Shown here one piece after another: positions 52,203 through 61,300 of a DNA stretch of 64,000 nucleotides. The translations under genes and the position numbers were made by a program. Each line of letters begins with the position of its first letter. Positions within the stretch are counted from its first letter, which is position 1. Source of the DNA: Hyphomicrobiales bacterium (GTDB lineage Bacteria > Pseudomonadota > Alphaproteobacteria > Rhizobiales > Rhizobiaceae); the NCBI GenBank assembly GCA_900472925.1, contig UCJU01000007.1, positions 186,001 through 250,000 on the forward strand, given 5' to 3'. The notes beneath the pieces were generated by a model. The model searched no databases. It saw only the letters and a program-made list of their open reading frames with translations, and was not told the DNA's origin.

Positions 52203-52868
52203 ATGAGTGTGGTGCTGAAAGATTTCATCGAGGCTGAGGGCTTGGAGCCTGGAGATCGACTGCCTCCGGAACGGGAATTGGCACCCAAACTCGGCTTGCC
52301 ACGGACGGCGTTGCGTCGGATGCTTGCAGCGCTTGAGAAGGAGGGCTCTCTTATTCGTCATGTGGGGAGGGGCACGTTCATCGCGGGTCACGGCGTTGGA
52401 TCTTCCGCCCTTCGGCAGCCGGCTGCCAGTGCGATCGATGGGCTGCGGACCTATCCGGCTGAAGTCTTTGAAGCGCGGCTGATTCTGGAGCCGAAGATTG
52501 CCGCCTTGGCAGCGCTGCGGGCTACCAGACAGGAAATCGATGAGATGCAGAAGTCGATCGATCGAACCCTGATCGCACAAACCTTTGTAGAATTCGAGAA
52601 ATGGGACGCTATTTTCCATCGGATCATCGTTCAAAGCTCTAGAAACAGCCTTTTGGCATCTCTGTACGAGAGCATTCACGCGGTGAGGTCGGGGAAACTG
52701 TGGGGCAAGATGAAGGAGCAATCAATAACTCCGGCGCGCATCGACGCCTACACCGCAGATCATGTCGCCATTGTCGAAGCGATCAAAGATCGCAACAGCA
52801 AAGATGCAGAATTGAGGATGTATGAGCACATTGTCGATGCCCGGACAAACACGCTTGGCCCTAGCTGA
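52203..52868 (+). CDS. GntR-family (FadR/FCD subgroup) transcriptional regulator
   Basis: This 221-residue protein has an N-terminal winged HTH (LEPGDRLPPERELAPKLGLP, TALRRMLAALEKEGSLIRHV) and an all-helical FCD ligand domain with the metal ligands expected: WDAIFHRI (Asp, His), ADHVAIVEAI (His) and YEHIVDAR (His). It probably binds a carboxylate or amino-acid effector. It lies between two mirror-image 30-bp elements and so probably controls both the leftward transporter/oxidase operon and the rightward aldehyde dehydrogenase gene, and itself. ATG 52203 is chosen over TTG 52191. Confidence 0.88.
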   Translation: MSVVLKDFIEAEGLEPGDRLPPERELAPKLGLPRTALRRMLAALEKEGSLIRHVGRGTFIAGHGVGSSALRQPAASAIDGLRTYPAEVFEARLILEPKIAALAALRATRQEIDEMQKSIDRTLIAQTFVEFEKWDAIFHRIIVQSSRNSLLASLYESIHAVRSGKLWGKMKEQSITPARIDAYTADHVAIVEAIKDRNSKDAELRMYEHIVDARTNTLGPS

Positions 52869-53057
52869 TGTGGTAACGAGCCGGTTTCGGTTCGTCTTAC
52901 GCTTTGGTCGGATACATTGGTCGGGCTCTCGATCACATCAAATGAGCCAATGCCCAAAAAAACGGCTGAAGACAAAAGCATAGTCTGTTTTTTACACTTT
53001 TATCTGCAACTTACCCTCTGTCTTGCATATAAATTTATCGGTACGCCAAAATTATAA

Positions 53058-53087
53058 TGCAACCAATTTGATCTGGATTGACACCAA
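53058..53087 (+). promoter_or_regulatory. 30-bp regulatory element, rightward copy
   Basis: It begins TGCAACCAATTTGATCT and ends ATTGACACCAA, 54 bases before the aldehyde dehydrogenase ATG. TTGACA (53079-53084) followed after 18 bases by CAGTAT could be the promoter, so a bound repressor would block it. The rest of the 272-base gap after the GntR gene shows nothing else. Confidence 0.65.
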
Positions 53088-53140
53088 TAACGTTACCAAT
53101 CCAGTATTGATCCTATGTCAATCATCATTGGTGGTCCGTC

Positions 53141-54646
53141 ATGCCCAGCGTCGAAATGAACCGTCCAGACGAAAAAGGACTCGTTACCGACTTCAACACG
53201 GCAGCGATTGTCAGTCATGCCCCGACTCAGCTCTTCATCGGCGGCAGGTGGGTCGATTCTGCAAAACGACAGACTTTCGATGTGGTTGATCCCTCAACGG
53301 AGGCTGTCATAGCCACCGTATCCGATGGCGAGATTTCAGATGCGATAGCGGCGGTCGATGCGGCGGAGGCTGCATCCAAGGCATGGAAGGCGACGTCTGC
53401 GCGGCATCGCTCTGACATTCTGATGAAATGCTTCCATCTCATGCTGGAACATGCGGAATGGCTTGCCAAGCTGATCACCGTCGAAAATGGCAAGGCTCTT
53501 TCGGACGCAAAATCCGAGGTGACTTACGCTGCCGAATTTTTCAGGTGGTATGCTGAAGAAGCCGTGAGGTCATCTGGCGAGTTCGGCTCCGCGCCATCGG
53601 GTGCCAACCAGATCATCGTCAGCCATGAGCCAATCGGCATTGCAGTTCTGGTGACGCCTTGGAATTTCCCTGCTGCCATGGCAACCCGCAAAATGGCGCC
53701 AGCTCTGGCCGCAGGCTGCACCTGTATCCTCAAGCCAGCAGCCGAGACGCCTCTGACGGCTTTGGCAATCGGAGACATCATGCGGCAGGCCGGTGTGCCA
53801 GCTGGTGTGGTCAATATCGTCACGACCAAAAGCGCCGGGCCGCTTGTCAGTGCGATGCTGCATGACGAGCGGGTGCGCAAGCTTTCTTTTACAGGCTCGA
53901 CAAATGTCGGCAGAACTCTCCTGAGAGAGGGCGCAGATCAGGTTATCAGCTGTTCGATGGAGCTCGGTGGCAACGCTCCTTTCATTGTCTTCGATGATGC
54001 CGATCTTGAAACAGCTGTGGCCGGGGCAATGGTCGCCAAAATGCGAAATGGCGGCGAAGCATGCACGGCTGCAAACCGTTTCTACGTGCAAAGCGGCATT
54101 GCCGCTGCGTTCACCCGGCGGCTTGCCGAGGAAATGGGCGCGCTCAAAGTCGGTCCAGGATTGGCTTCAGGCACCCAGCTTGGGCCGTTGATCACGCGCG
54201 CAGCAGTGGAAAAGGTAGAACGCTTGGTTGACGACGCTCTCGCCAAGGGCGCCTCTCTCGAGACGGGGGGTAACAGGCTCAACGGCGATGGTTTCTATTA
54301 TCAGCCGACAGTTCTTTCGAACGTACCCTCCAATGCACTCATGCTGGACGAGGAGATTTTCGGGCCTGTTGCGCCGCTCATTCAATTCGAAACAGAGGAT
54401 GATGTCGTTAGACTGGCAAACGACACAGAATATGGGCTGGTTTCCTATGTGTTCAGCGGAAATCTCAAGCGTGCACTTGCTGTCGCCGGCCGCCTGGAAA
54501 GCGGCATGGTGGGTATAAACCGTGGCGTTGTCTCAGATGCAGCGGCGCCCTTCGGCGGTATGAAACAAAGCGGGCTGGGCCGTGAGGGTAGCCATCATGG
54601 CATGCTGGAATATCTGGAGACAAAATATGTCGCTGTGAGCTGGTGA
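53141..54646 (+). CDS. NAD(P)-dependent aldehyde dehydrogenase (succinate-semialdehyde dehydrogenase type)
   Basis: This 501-residue enzyme has VTPWNFPAAMATRKMAPALA, catalytic Glu in MELGGNAPF, catalytic Cys in NGGEACTAANRF and the GabD-type end PFGGMKQSGLGREGSHHGML. It oxidises a semialdehyde such as succinate semialdehyde; the real substrate is probably the aldehyde made by the linked FAD oxidases. The first ~20 residues extend beyond the usual family start; ATG 53156 is possible. It is preceded by the 30-bp GntR-type element. Confidence 0.9.
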   Translation: MPSVEMNRPDEKGLVTDFNTAAIVSHAPTQLFIGGRWVDSAKRQTFDVVDPSTEAVIATVSDGEISDAIAAVDAAEAASKAWKATSARHRSDILMKCFHLMLEHAEWLAKLITVENGKALSDAKSEVTYAAEFFRWYAEEAVRSSGEFGSAPSGANQIIVSHEPIGIAVLVTPWNFPAAMATRKMAPALAAGCTCILKPAAETPLTALAIGDIMRQAGVPAGVVNIVTTKSAGPLVSAMLHDERVRKLSFTGSTNVGRTLLREGADQVISCSMELGGNAPFIVFDDADLETAVAGAMVAKMRNGGEACTAANRFYVQSGIAAAFTRRLAEEMGALKVGPGLASGTQLGPLITRAAVEKVERLVDDALAKGASLETGGNRLNGDGFYYQPTVLSNVPSNALMLDEEIFGPVAPLIQFETEDDVVRLANDTEYGLVSYVFSGNLKRALAVAGRLESGMVGINRGVVSDAAAPFGGMKQSGLGREGSHHGMLEYLETKYVAVSW

Positions 54647-54747
54647 GGCACAGCGCGCGGACCGATGTTGCCTATATCAGTCACGCGCATCCGGGCCTGT
54701 GTGCGGGACATGGAATGTGAAGGGCGGCAGCGACAGAGGAGACGAGC

Positions 54748-55224
54748 GTGAGGCTTGATCGTATTGACATCCGGATACTGCATGAGCTGCAGCAAAATGG
54801 CCGGTTGACCAACGTGGAGCTGTCCGAACTCGTTCATCTGTCGCCCAGCCCATGCCTGATACGGGTCAAGAAGCTGCAGCAACTGGGTTATATTTCCGGC
54901 TATTCCGCACATATAAATCTTGCGAAGCTGGGTCCAACAGTGACGATTTTTACGGAAATTACGCTGAGCAACCATCGCCACAGCGACTTCTCCCGCTTCC
55001 AGCAGTCGATCGAGAAAATCGAGGCAGCTATCGAGTGTCACCTGATGTCAGGCGGATACGACTACCTGATCAAATTCGTGACCGCCACGATTGGCGACTA
55101 TCAGGAATTGATGGAAAGCCTGCTCGAAGCAGACATCGGTATCGACAAGTATTTCAGTTTCGTGGTGATGAAATCGCCCTTCGTCAAACATAACGTTCCG
55201 CTCAACAGTTTGTTTGAAGATTAG
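54748..55224 (+). CDS. Lrp/AsnC family regulator
   Basis: This 158-residue protein starts at GTG 54748 (MRLDRIDIRILHELQQNGRL) with GGAG upstream. It has the AsnC HTH (LSELVHLSPSPCLIRVKKLQ) and a RAM domain (CHLMSGGYDYLIKFVTATIG). It is a second Lrp-type regulator in the window, not closely similar to the one at 36956. It probably responds to the amino acid handled by the surrounding genes. Confidence 0.88.
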   Translation: MRLDRIDIRILHELQQNGRLTNVELSELVHLSPSPCLIRVKKLQQLGYISGYSAHINLAKLGPTVTIFTEITLSNHRHSDFSRFQQSIEKIEAAIECHLMSGGYDYLIKFVTATIGDYQELMESLLEADIGIDKYFSFVVMKSPFVKHNVPLNSLFED

Positions 55225-55459
55225 TCAACCGTCACGGTTGGACGGACTGATGCCGGGTTACGCCTCCCGCGTATCGACAGGGCGGATCTATGCCAGCTCC
55301 GTGATTGTCCAAACTGCGCCACATGCGGCCAGGCGCATTTAAGATACTGACAAGCGGATCAAAACGAACGAATTCACCAAATTGACGGCGCAATAAAGCA
55401 GGTAAAACTCGCCGCCTCCCGCGATATTGGTCGAGACTACGAAACATAAGGGCGTCCCG

Positions 55460-56302
55460 ATGACGACCAATGACATTACCCTTTTGCCGTTTGAGAAACG
55501 CCACCTCGCGGGTGCATTGAAACTCTCGCAAGAGTTTTCCTGGCCATATCGTTTGGAGGACTGGGAATTCGCTGCGAAGCTGGGTCATGGGTTTGCGCTG
55601 GAACAGGCGGGAGACGTCGTCGGTACCGCGCTCTGGTGGAATTACGGCGCAAACTATGCGAGCGCAGGGATGATTATCGTGACTGCGAAGGTCCAGGGTA
55701 CCGGTCAGGGCTCGCGATTATTCAATGCGCTGCTGGATGCGACAAAGGGGCGAAACATCCTGCTCAACGCGACTGAGGAAGGGTTGCCGCTTTACGAGCG
55801 CAGGGGTTTTATCGCCTGGGGCAAGGTCCAGCAACATCAGGCGGTCGTGACGGATGCACCCGACATGGAGCGTCATGACCACATTCGTCCAGCCACCGAC
55901 GAAGACTTGCAGGACATTCAAACCTTCGACGAGCGGGCAATCGGAATGCCTCGTCAGCGCTTGGTGGAAGCACTGGCAAGCATCGGTCATACGCTCGTGA
56001 TGATCCAAGATGGTGTGTTGGTGGGCTACGCGATTGCGCGGAAATTCGGTCGTGGCCACGTCATCGGACCTGTCGCCGCCACGAGTGCGGATGACGCAAG
56101 GCACCTGATCCGCGCCCATCTTACAAAGCTTAGTGGGGAGTTCGTGAGAATAGACGTCTATGCCGAGGACGGCTTGAGCCGTTGGCTTCATGATATGGGC
56201 TTGCCGCTCGTGAGCGAGGTGGTGTCGATGGTTCGGGGAGATTTACCCAGGCCTGTTTCAGCCGCTCATATATACGCCGTCGCCAATCAGTCGCTGAGCT
56301 AG
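55460..56302 (+). CDS. GNAT-family N-acetyltransferase, paralogue of 44181-45053
   Basis: This 280-residue protein starts MTTNDITLLPFEKRHLAGAL and has a GNAT core (MIIVTAKVQGTGQGSRLFNA, GLPLYERRGFIAWGKV) and a C-terminal second domain with VGYAIARKFGRGHVIGPVAA, matching the paralogue's YAMRRKFGSGHVIGPI. AAGGGCG lies upstream of ATG 55460. Both copies are next to amine oxidation genes, so a shared role in acetylating an amine intermediate is likely. Confidence 0.8.
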   Translation: MTTNDITLLPFEKRHLAGALKLSQEFSWPYRLEDWEFAAKLGHGFALEQAGDVVGTALWWNYGANYASAGMIIVTAKVQGTGQGSRLFNALLDATKGRNILLNATEEGLPLYERRGFIAWGKVQQHQAVVTDAPDMERHDHIRPATDEDLQDIQTFDERAIGMPRQRLVEALASIGHTLVMIQDGVLVGYAIARKFGRGHVIGPVAATSADDARHLIRAHLTKLSGEFVRIDVYAEDGLSRWLHDMGLPLVSEVVSMVRGDLPRPVSAAHIYAVANQSLS

Positions 56303-56422
56303 ACACACCCTGGAAAATTCAGGGATTCGTCGCCCATAGACAGGCTGCTCATCCACCAGTCACTGCGAAACAAGACACAACAGCGTCGTCTCCGGCGTTT
56401 ACCGTACAAAGGAACTCATGCG

Positions 56423-57883
56423 ATGACCGAACCTCTCCAGCATCTCGTCCAGAACAACAGACTGGATCATTTCTTCATCGACGGTACATGGACACCTGCG
56501 TTGGGAGGCGAGCGATTAGGGGTGACCAATCCGGCGACCGAACAGGTCATTGCTCATATCGCAATGGGAGGCGTGGCTGATGTCGATGCAGCGGTAACCG
56601 CTGCCCGCGACGCTTTTTCATCATGGTCGCTGACGAAGCCGGGACATCGCGCTGATCTGCTGGAAAAACTGCGTATCGCACTGGAAAAGCGCTGTGAGCT
56701 TCTTGCGCAGTGCCTGACCTTGGAAATGGGCGCTGCTATCGGTTATGCCCGCAGCGCACAGGTGCCGCTTGCGATCGCCCATGTGGCAACGGCGCGAGAG
56801 GTCCTGCTCTCCTTTCCCTTCATAAAACAGCGGGGACATACCGCGATTGCCTATGAGCCGATCGGTGTCTGCGCATTGATAACGCCCTGGAATTGGCCGC
56901 TTTACCAGATCACCGCTAAGGTGGCACCAGCCTTGGCCGCAGGCTGTACGGTCGTCTTGAAACCCAGCGAACTTGCGCCGCTCAGCGCGTTGCTTTTTGC
57001 CGAAGCGATTGTGGAAGCCGGATTTCCGGCTGGCGTATTCAACCTTGTAAACGGCGACGGCCCCGTTGTCGGCCAACGCATGGCGGCCCATCCCGATGTT
57101 GATATGGTGTCGATTACGGGTTCCACCCGTGCCGGTGTCCTGGTCGCTCAGGCCGCGGCACCGACCGTCAAACGTGTTGCCCAGGAGCTGGGTGGGAAGT
57201 CACCGAACATCATTCTCCCCGACGCAGACCTCGATCGAGCTGTGCCGCTGGGTATTGCCGCTGCGTTTCGCAATCTGGGGCAATCCTGTAGCGCACCAAC
57301 GCGCATGATTGTGCCATGGGCTCTGTTGTCGAAAGTCGAAGACGCCGCATTGAAAGCGGTGGCTGACATTGTTGTCGGGGATCCACTTTCGCCAGCAACG
57401 ACACATGGTGCCATGGCAAACCGGACGCAGTTCGACCGCGTCCAGACGATGATAAAGGTCGGCATAGACGAAGGAGCGAAACTCGTGACCGGTGGGGCAG
57501 GGCGTTTTGGTGAGCTTGAGACGGGACTGTTCGTCAAGCCGACGATTTTTTCCGAGGTTCGTGCGGATATGGATATCGCCAAGGAAGAGATATTCGGCCC
57601 GGTCCTTTGCATCATTCCCTATGACAGCGTCGAAGAAGCCATCGCGATTGCAAATGACACCGTTTATGGTCTCGGTGCCCACGTTCAGGGCAAGGACATG
57701 GCTTTAGTGAAGCATGTCGCATCCCGTATCCGCTCGGGGCAGGTTCATCTCAATTATCCGGCCTGGGATCCGCATGCGCCGTTCGGCGGCTTCAAGCAAT
57801 CCGGTAATGGCCGCGAATATGGCGTCGAAGGCATGACGGAATATCTGGAAGTGAAATCGGTGCTTGGCTATTTTAATGAATGA
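56423..57883 (+). CDS. NAD(P)-dependent aldehyde dehydrogenase
   Basis: This 486-residue enzyme has FFIDGTWTPALGGERLGVTN, ITPWNWPLYQITAKVAPALA, catalytic Glu in ELGGKSPNIILPDAD, catalytic Cys in NLGQSCSAPTRM and the ending PFGGFKQSGNGREYGVEGMT. The WNWP and SGNGRE(Y/F)G motifs place it in the general aldehyde/betaine-type group rather than GabD. It would oxidise a second aldehyde in the same pathway. It converges with the FAD oxidase gene, 35 bases away. Confidence 0.9.
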   Translation: MTEPLQHLVQNNRLDHFFIDGTWTPALGGERLGVTNPATEQVIAHIAMGGVADVDAAVTAARDAFSSWSLTKPGHRADLLEKLRIALEKRCELLAQCLTLEMGAAIGYARSAQVPLAIAHVATAREVLLSFPFIKQRGHTAIAYEPIGVCALITPWNWPLYQITAKVAPALAAGCTVVLKPSELAPLSALLFAEAIVEAGFPAGVFNLVNGDGPVVGQRMAAHPDVDMVSITGSTRAGVLVAQAAAPTVKRVAQELGGKSPNIILPDADLDRAVPLGIAAAFRNLGQSCSAPTRMIVPWALLSKVEDAALKAVADIVVGDPLSPATTHGAMANRTQFDRVQTMIKVGIDEGAKLVTGGAGRFGELETGLFVKPTIFSEVRADMDIAKEEIFGPVLCIIPYDSVEEAIAIANDTVYGLGAHVQGKDMALVKHVASRIRSGQVHLNYPAWDPHAPFGGFKQSGNGREYGVEGMTEYLEVKSVLGYFNE

Positions 57884-57917
57884 TGACGGCTCGGGGGTGC
57901 AACACCGTGCCCGTCTT

Positions 57918-59231
57918 TCACCGCTGGTCCCATCGGTCCAATAGTCCGTAGTACCAAACGGCCAGGGGAAGGAACCAGGGTTTGCCGTTGAAATAGGGGC
58001 GGGTCTCGAAGCTGAGGTCGCTGTAAACCGTTTTGCCTTGATCGTTACCCAGCATTGTGTTGGCAATTCTCCCACCGAGCCAGCTGGAACGCGCCACACC
58101 GGTTCCGTTGTAGCCGCCGGCAAAATACATGCCGTCGATGGTATCGACGTGTGGGAAGTGATCGAAGGTGAACCCCAACTGACCGTGCCAATAATGGCTA
58201 ATTTTGTGCGCGCTCAATTCTGGAAATATCTTCAGGAGCAGGCCGCGAAGATAGGTCGCGTTTGCCATGTTGCTCTTTACGGTGCCACTCATATCGAGAA
58301 CGCGTCCGCCCAGTATGATGCGGGTTCCGTCGGGAGAGGGCCTGTAATACGTCACGACACGCTGGCTGCCCGCAAGCATTTGTAGCTTTGGCATCAGCCT
58401 GCGCATCAACTCAGGCGGTAACTGCTCCGTTGCGACCAGGCCACTGCCCACCGGGATGATGCGTCGCTTGAGGTAGGGCAGCACAGCGCCACTATATCCG
58501 TTGGTTGCGATCAGGACCTGACGTGCCCTCACATCACGGCCCTGCACCTTGAATTGAAATCCACCCGCTGTCTGTTGAAGGTCGGTAACGCGGGCATTGC
58601 TAAACACGCGCACTCCCAGACGCTGGGCGGCCTCTGAAAGACCCTTGACGTATTTCGCTGGATGCAGCCCCGCATAGCCGGGCATCGACACGCCACCATG
58701 GTAGAGATCGGAACCCACCTCCTTATGCTGCTCTGAACGCGGTACCAGATGAGCATCGCATGGCATCACTTTGCGAATGCGGTCGATGTTGGCGCCGAGA
58801 CTGTCATAGATGCGCTGGGTCATCGCACCCTTGAAATATCCGACGACTTTCAGGTCGCAATCGATCTCTTCCGTTGCAACGACGTCCTTGACATATTGCA
58901 GCGATTGGAAGCTTTCCTCCACGACGCGTTTCGCCATGTCGGTGCCATATCTCATGGCTGAATCGAAAAATGCCCAGCCCGGCCCGAGAAAGCCGCCATT
59001 GCGCGAGGATGCGCCCCAGCCGGGAGCGTCGGCATCGTAGACGCTGACCTGCTTTCCAGCCCTGCTAAGAACAAGTGCCGCATTGAGGCCCGTAAATCCA
59101 CCGCCGATGATCGCGACTTCCGTGGATGGCGAAATATCGTCGGCCCTGGCGCCATCCGGGCGGGCCGCATCCCACCAGAAGGGACTGGCAACAGCATCGT
59201 CGGTGAAGAAGGGCGCATTCAAACTGGACAT
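57918..59231 (-). CDS. FAD-dependent oxidoreductase (PuuB/OrdL-like), paralogue of 45268-46578
   Basis: This 437-residue flavoprotein has SPFWWDAARPDG, Rossmann motif VAIIGGGFTGLNAALVLSRA, GWGASSRNGGFLGPGWAFFD and C-terminal MYFAGGYNGTGVARSSWLGG. It shares the FWW start, GAS(S/T)RNGG and LPYLKRRIIPV-type blocks with the copy at 45268. Likely an amine or gamma-glutamyl-amine oxidase producing an aldehyde. ATG 59231 is chosen over GTG 59240. Confidence 0.88.
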   Translation of the reverse strand: MSSLNAPFFTDDAVASPFWWDAARPDGARADDISPSTEVAIIGGGFTGLNAALVLSRAGKQVSVYDADAPGWGASSRNGGFLGPGWAFFDSAMRYGTDMAKRVVEESFQSLQYVKDVVATEEIDCDLKVVGYFKGAMTQRIYDSLGANIDRIRKVMPCDAHLVPRSEQHKEVGSDLYHGGVSMPGYAGLHPAKYVKGLSEAAQRLGVRVFSNARVTDLQQTAGGFQFKVQGRDVRARQVLIATNGYSGAVLPYLKRRIIPVGSGLVATEQLPPELMRRLMPKLQMLAGSQRVVTYYRPSPDGTRIILGGRVLDMSGTVKSNMANATYLRGLLLKIFPELSAHKISHYWHGQLGFTFDHFPHVDTIDGMYFAGGYNGTGVARSSWLGGRIANTMLGNDQGKTVYSDLSFETRPYFNGKPWFLPLAVWYYGLLDRWDQR

Positions 59232-59646
59232 CGTCGTCACTCACAGTCGTGGGCATGGCGCAGAAAGCTCTGCTCGAGGCATTGCGACAACGAGACGATT
59301 TTGGTTCGTGGTCGTGCAGTGTCAGCAGACTGTGAATTTCGACACATTTGGTATCGGATATGGCCGTGACGCAGAACAAAATGACGTTGCGCGTCGGTTC
59401 CAACGCATCGGATGCCGTGAGGGTATGAAGGAGGCGGTTTTCAATGGGTTGGCGTATCAGGGCTTTGCATTTTTCACATGGGAAACTGGTGCAGCAGTGC
59501 AGCACACTGGCAGATTTCTTTGATTGGCGCGCGCTCCTGGAACACTTTACCGGCCGCAATATTGTTGCTCTGCGACAAAAGAACGATATGGATGAACGGG
59601 CTGCCAAATCTGGCTGTCAGCGCCTAGAAACTCAAATGGAAATATC
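59232..59646. other. Intergenic region without a recognisable gene
   Basis: This 415-base stretch separates the divergent FAD oxidase and ArsB-like transporter genes. Open frames on both strands lack ribosome-binding sites and familiar motifs, and I see no strong hairpin. It presumably holds both promoters. Confidence 0.4.
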
Positions 59647-60903
59647 ATGAACGCATTGACCTGGACCTGGAGCATCGCCGGTTTGACCGCGCTTGGTGTC
59701 ATCACGCGGCCTTTTGCCTGGCCAGAGGCGATATGGGCGGTGCTCGGTGCGGCGCTGCTCGTCGGCTTCGGCCTGATTGCGCCAGCCGATGCCTGGGTCG
59801 GGATTTCCAAGGGCACAGACGTCTACCTGTTTCTGATCGGCATGATGCTGCTGTCTGAGCTTGCGCGGCGGGAAGGCCTGTTCGACTGGCTGGCCATGGT
59901 CGCCACGACCCATGCCAAGGGGTCACCCAAACGTCTTTTTGTTCTGATCTATGTTGTTGGCGTCATCGTCACCGTATTTCTTTCGAACGACGCAACGGCG
60001 GTCGTATTGACCCCTGCGGTTTACGCAGCCTGCCGAACGGCAAAGGTCAAGGACCCTATGCCCTATCTTCTCATCTGTGCCTTTATCGCCAATGCCGCCA
60101 GTTTCGTTCTCCCCATTTCCAACCCTGCCAATCTGGTGATTTTCGGTGGTGGAGAAATGCCGCCGCTGTCACGCTGGCTCGCGACCTTTGGCCTGCCATC
60201 TGTCGTTTCTATCCTTGTGACGTTTGCCGCGCTCTATTGGACGCAGCGTGCCGTCATCCGTTCCGACAGCGTCGCCTCCAACATGCAGGCAGCTCCGATT
60301 TCATCCAGCGCCCGGCTTGCGGGTTTGGCCTTGTGCGGTACGGCTGTCATTCTTCTGGCTGCCTCCGCCCTCCACATGGATTTGGGCCTTCCGACATTCA
60401 TCGCGGGCAGCCTTGCCACCACTGCGGTGCTTCTGATCAACCGTGGAAGTTTTACCGAGACATTGAAGGGCGTTTCCTGGAGCGTGCTGCCGCTTGTCGC
60501 GGGATTGTTCGTCGTGGTGGAGGCTTTGAGCCGGACCGGACTGATAGACCAGCTTGCACAATATCTCTCTCAACAGGCGTCGACATCTCCAACCTGGACG
60601 GCTGCGGGTGCAGGTGCGGCGGTGGCTGTGACGACCAACCTCGTGAACAATCTGCCTGCGGGCCTTGTTGCGGGTAGTGCCATCCAACTGGCGCATGTCT
60701 CCGACAAGATCGCCGGCGCTATCCTGATCGGCGTCGATCTCGGGCCGAATATTTCCATAACCGGGTCGCTTGCCACAATCCTTTGGCTCAACGCGCTTCG
60801 CCGCGAAGGGCTGAAGCTTGGAGCCTGGGCCTTCATGAAAATTGGTATCGTCGTGACGGTTCCGGCACTCGCGGCATCGCTATTGGTTCTCGTGATGCAG
60901 TAA
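59647..60903 (+). CDS. ArsB/NhaD-type ion transporter family membrane protein (arsenite efflux-like)
   Basis: This 418-residue protein has about eleven hydrophobic segments and the ArsB-superfamily pattern VFLSNDATAVVLTPAVYAAC and the second-half counterpart TNLVNNLPAGLVAGSAIQLA and LGPNISITGSLATILWLNAL. It is close to the arsenic-transporter branch (SLC13-like fold). No arsR, arsC or arsA is nearby, so arsenite efflux is plausible but not proven; another anion is possible. Inner membrane. Confidence 0.8.
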   Translation: MNALTWTWSIAGLTALGVITRPFAWPEAIWAVLGAALLVGFGLIAPADAWVGISKGTDVYLFLIGMMLLSELARREGLFDWLAMVATTHAKGSPKRLFVLIYVVGVIVTVFLSNDATAVVLTPAVYAACRTAKVKDPMPYLLICAFIANAASFVLPISNPANLVIFGGGEMPPLSRWLATFGLPSVVSILVTFAALYWTQRAVIRSDSVASNMQAAPISSSARLAGLALCGTAVILLAASALHMDLGLPTFIAGSLATTAVLLINRGSFTETLKGVSWSVLPLVAGLFVVVEALSRTGLIDQLAQYLSQQASTSPTWTAAGAGAAVAVTTNLVNNLPAGLVAGSAIQLAHVSDKIAGAILIGVDLGPNISITGSLATILWLNALRREGLKLGAWAFMKIGIVVTVPALAASLLVLVMQ

Positions 60904-60974
60904 GCATCTGGAGAGCCTGTACGACGTTCGCCCGAGATTGCTTTTGATCGCCGCTGGTGAGCGCTCCACGGTGA

Positions 60975-61060
60975 TGGATATCCTCGCCGCTTGGCCGGAT
61001 AACCGGGTTTCGGTGCCGTTGGGACCGATCACCGCTTTAACCTGTCCTGCCGCCAGCTGC
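60975..61060 (-). pseudogene. Possible remnant of an ABC ATPase gene
   Basis: On the minus strand a short frame reads LAAGQVKAVIGPNGTETRLS, which resembles the Walker A region of HmuV-like ABC ATPases (AGE..ALIGPNGAGKSTL) with the GKS lost. It is short and degraded. The rest of the 397-base gap 60904-61300 shows nothing recognised. Confidence 0.3.
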
Positions 61061-61300
61061 GTACTTAGGTGGCTGACAACCGTCTGACCGCCGCGAAGTC
61101 AATTTCATTGCTGTCTAGTCAAGCCTTCGCCCTACCGTATCCAAAGGGGCCAACGCGACAGCCACGATAACGCACAATCTGTCGAAGCATGGTTTCGATA
61201 TAAGAGAATGTGCTTTGGCGATCCTGATTTCAGGTGATTTTATTCCTCATGAAGGACCTAGGATAGTTGCAGACGAAACCAGTAAAGTCAGGACCGGATA

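Noticed and set aside
59065-59607. 180-residue minus-strand open frame
   Set aside because: It overlaps the FAD oxidase gene in another frame, is Ser/Arg/Cys-rich and shows no motif.
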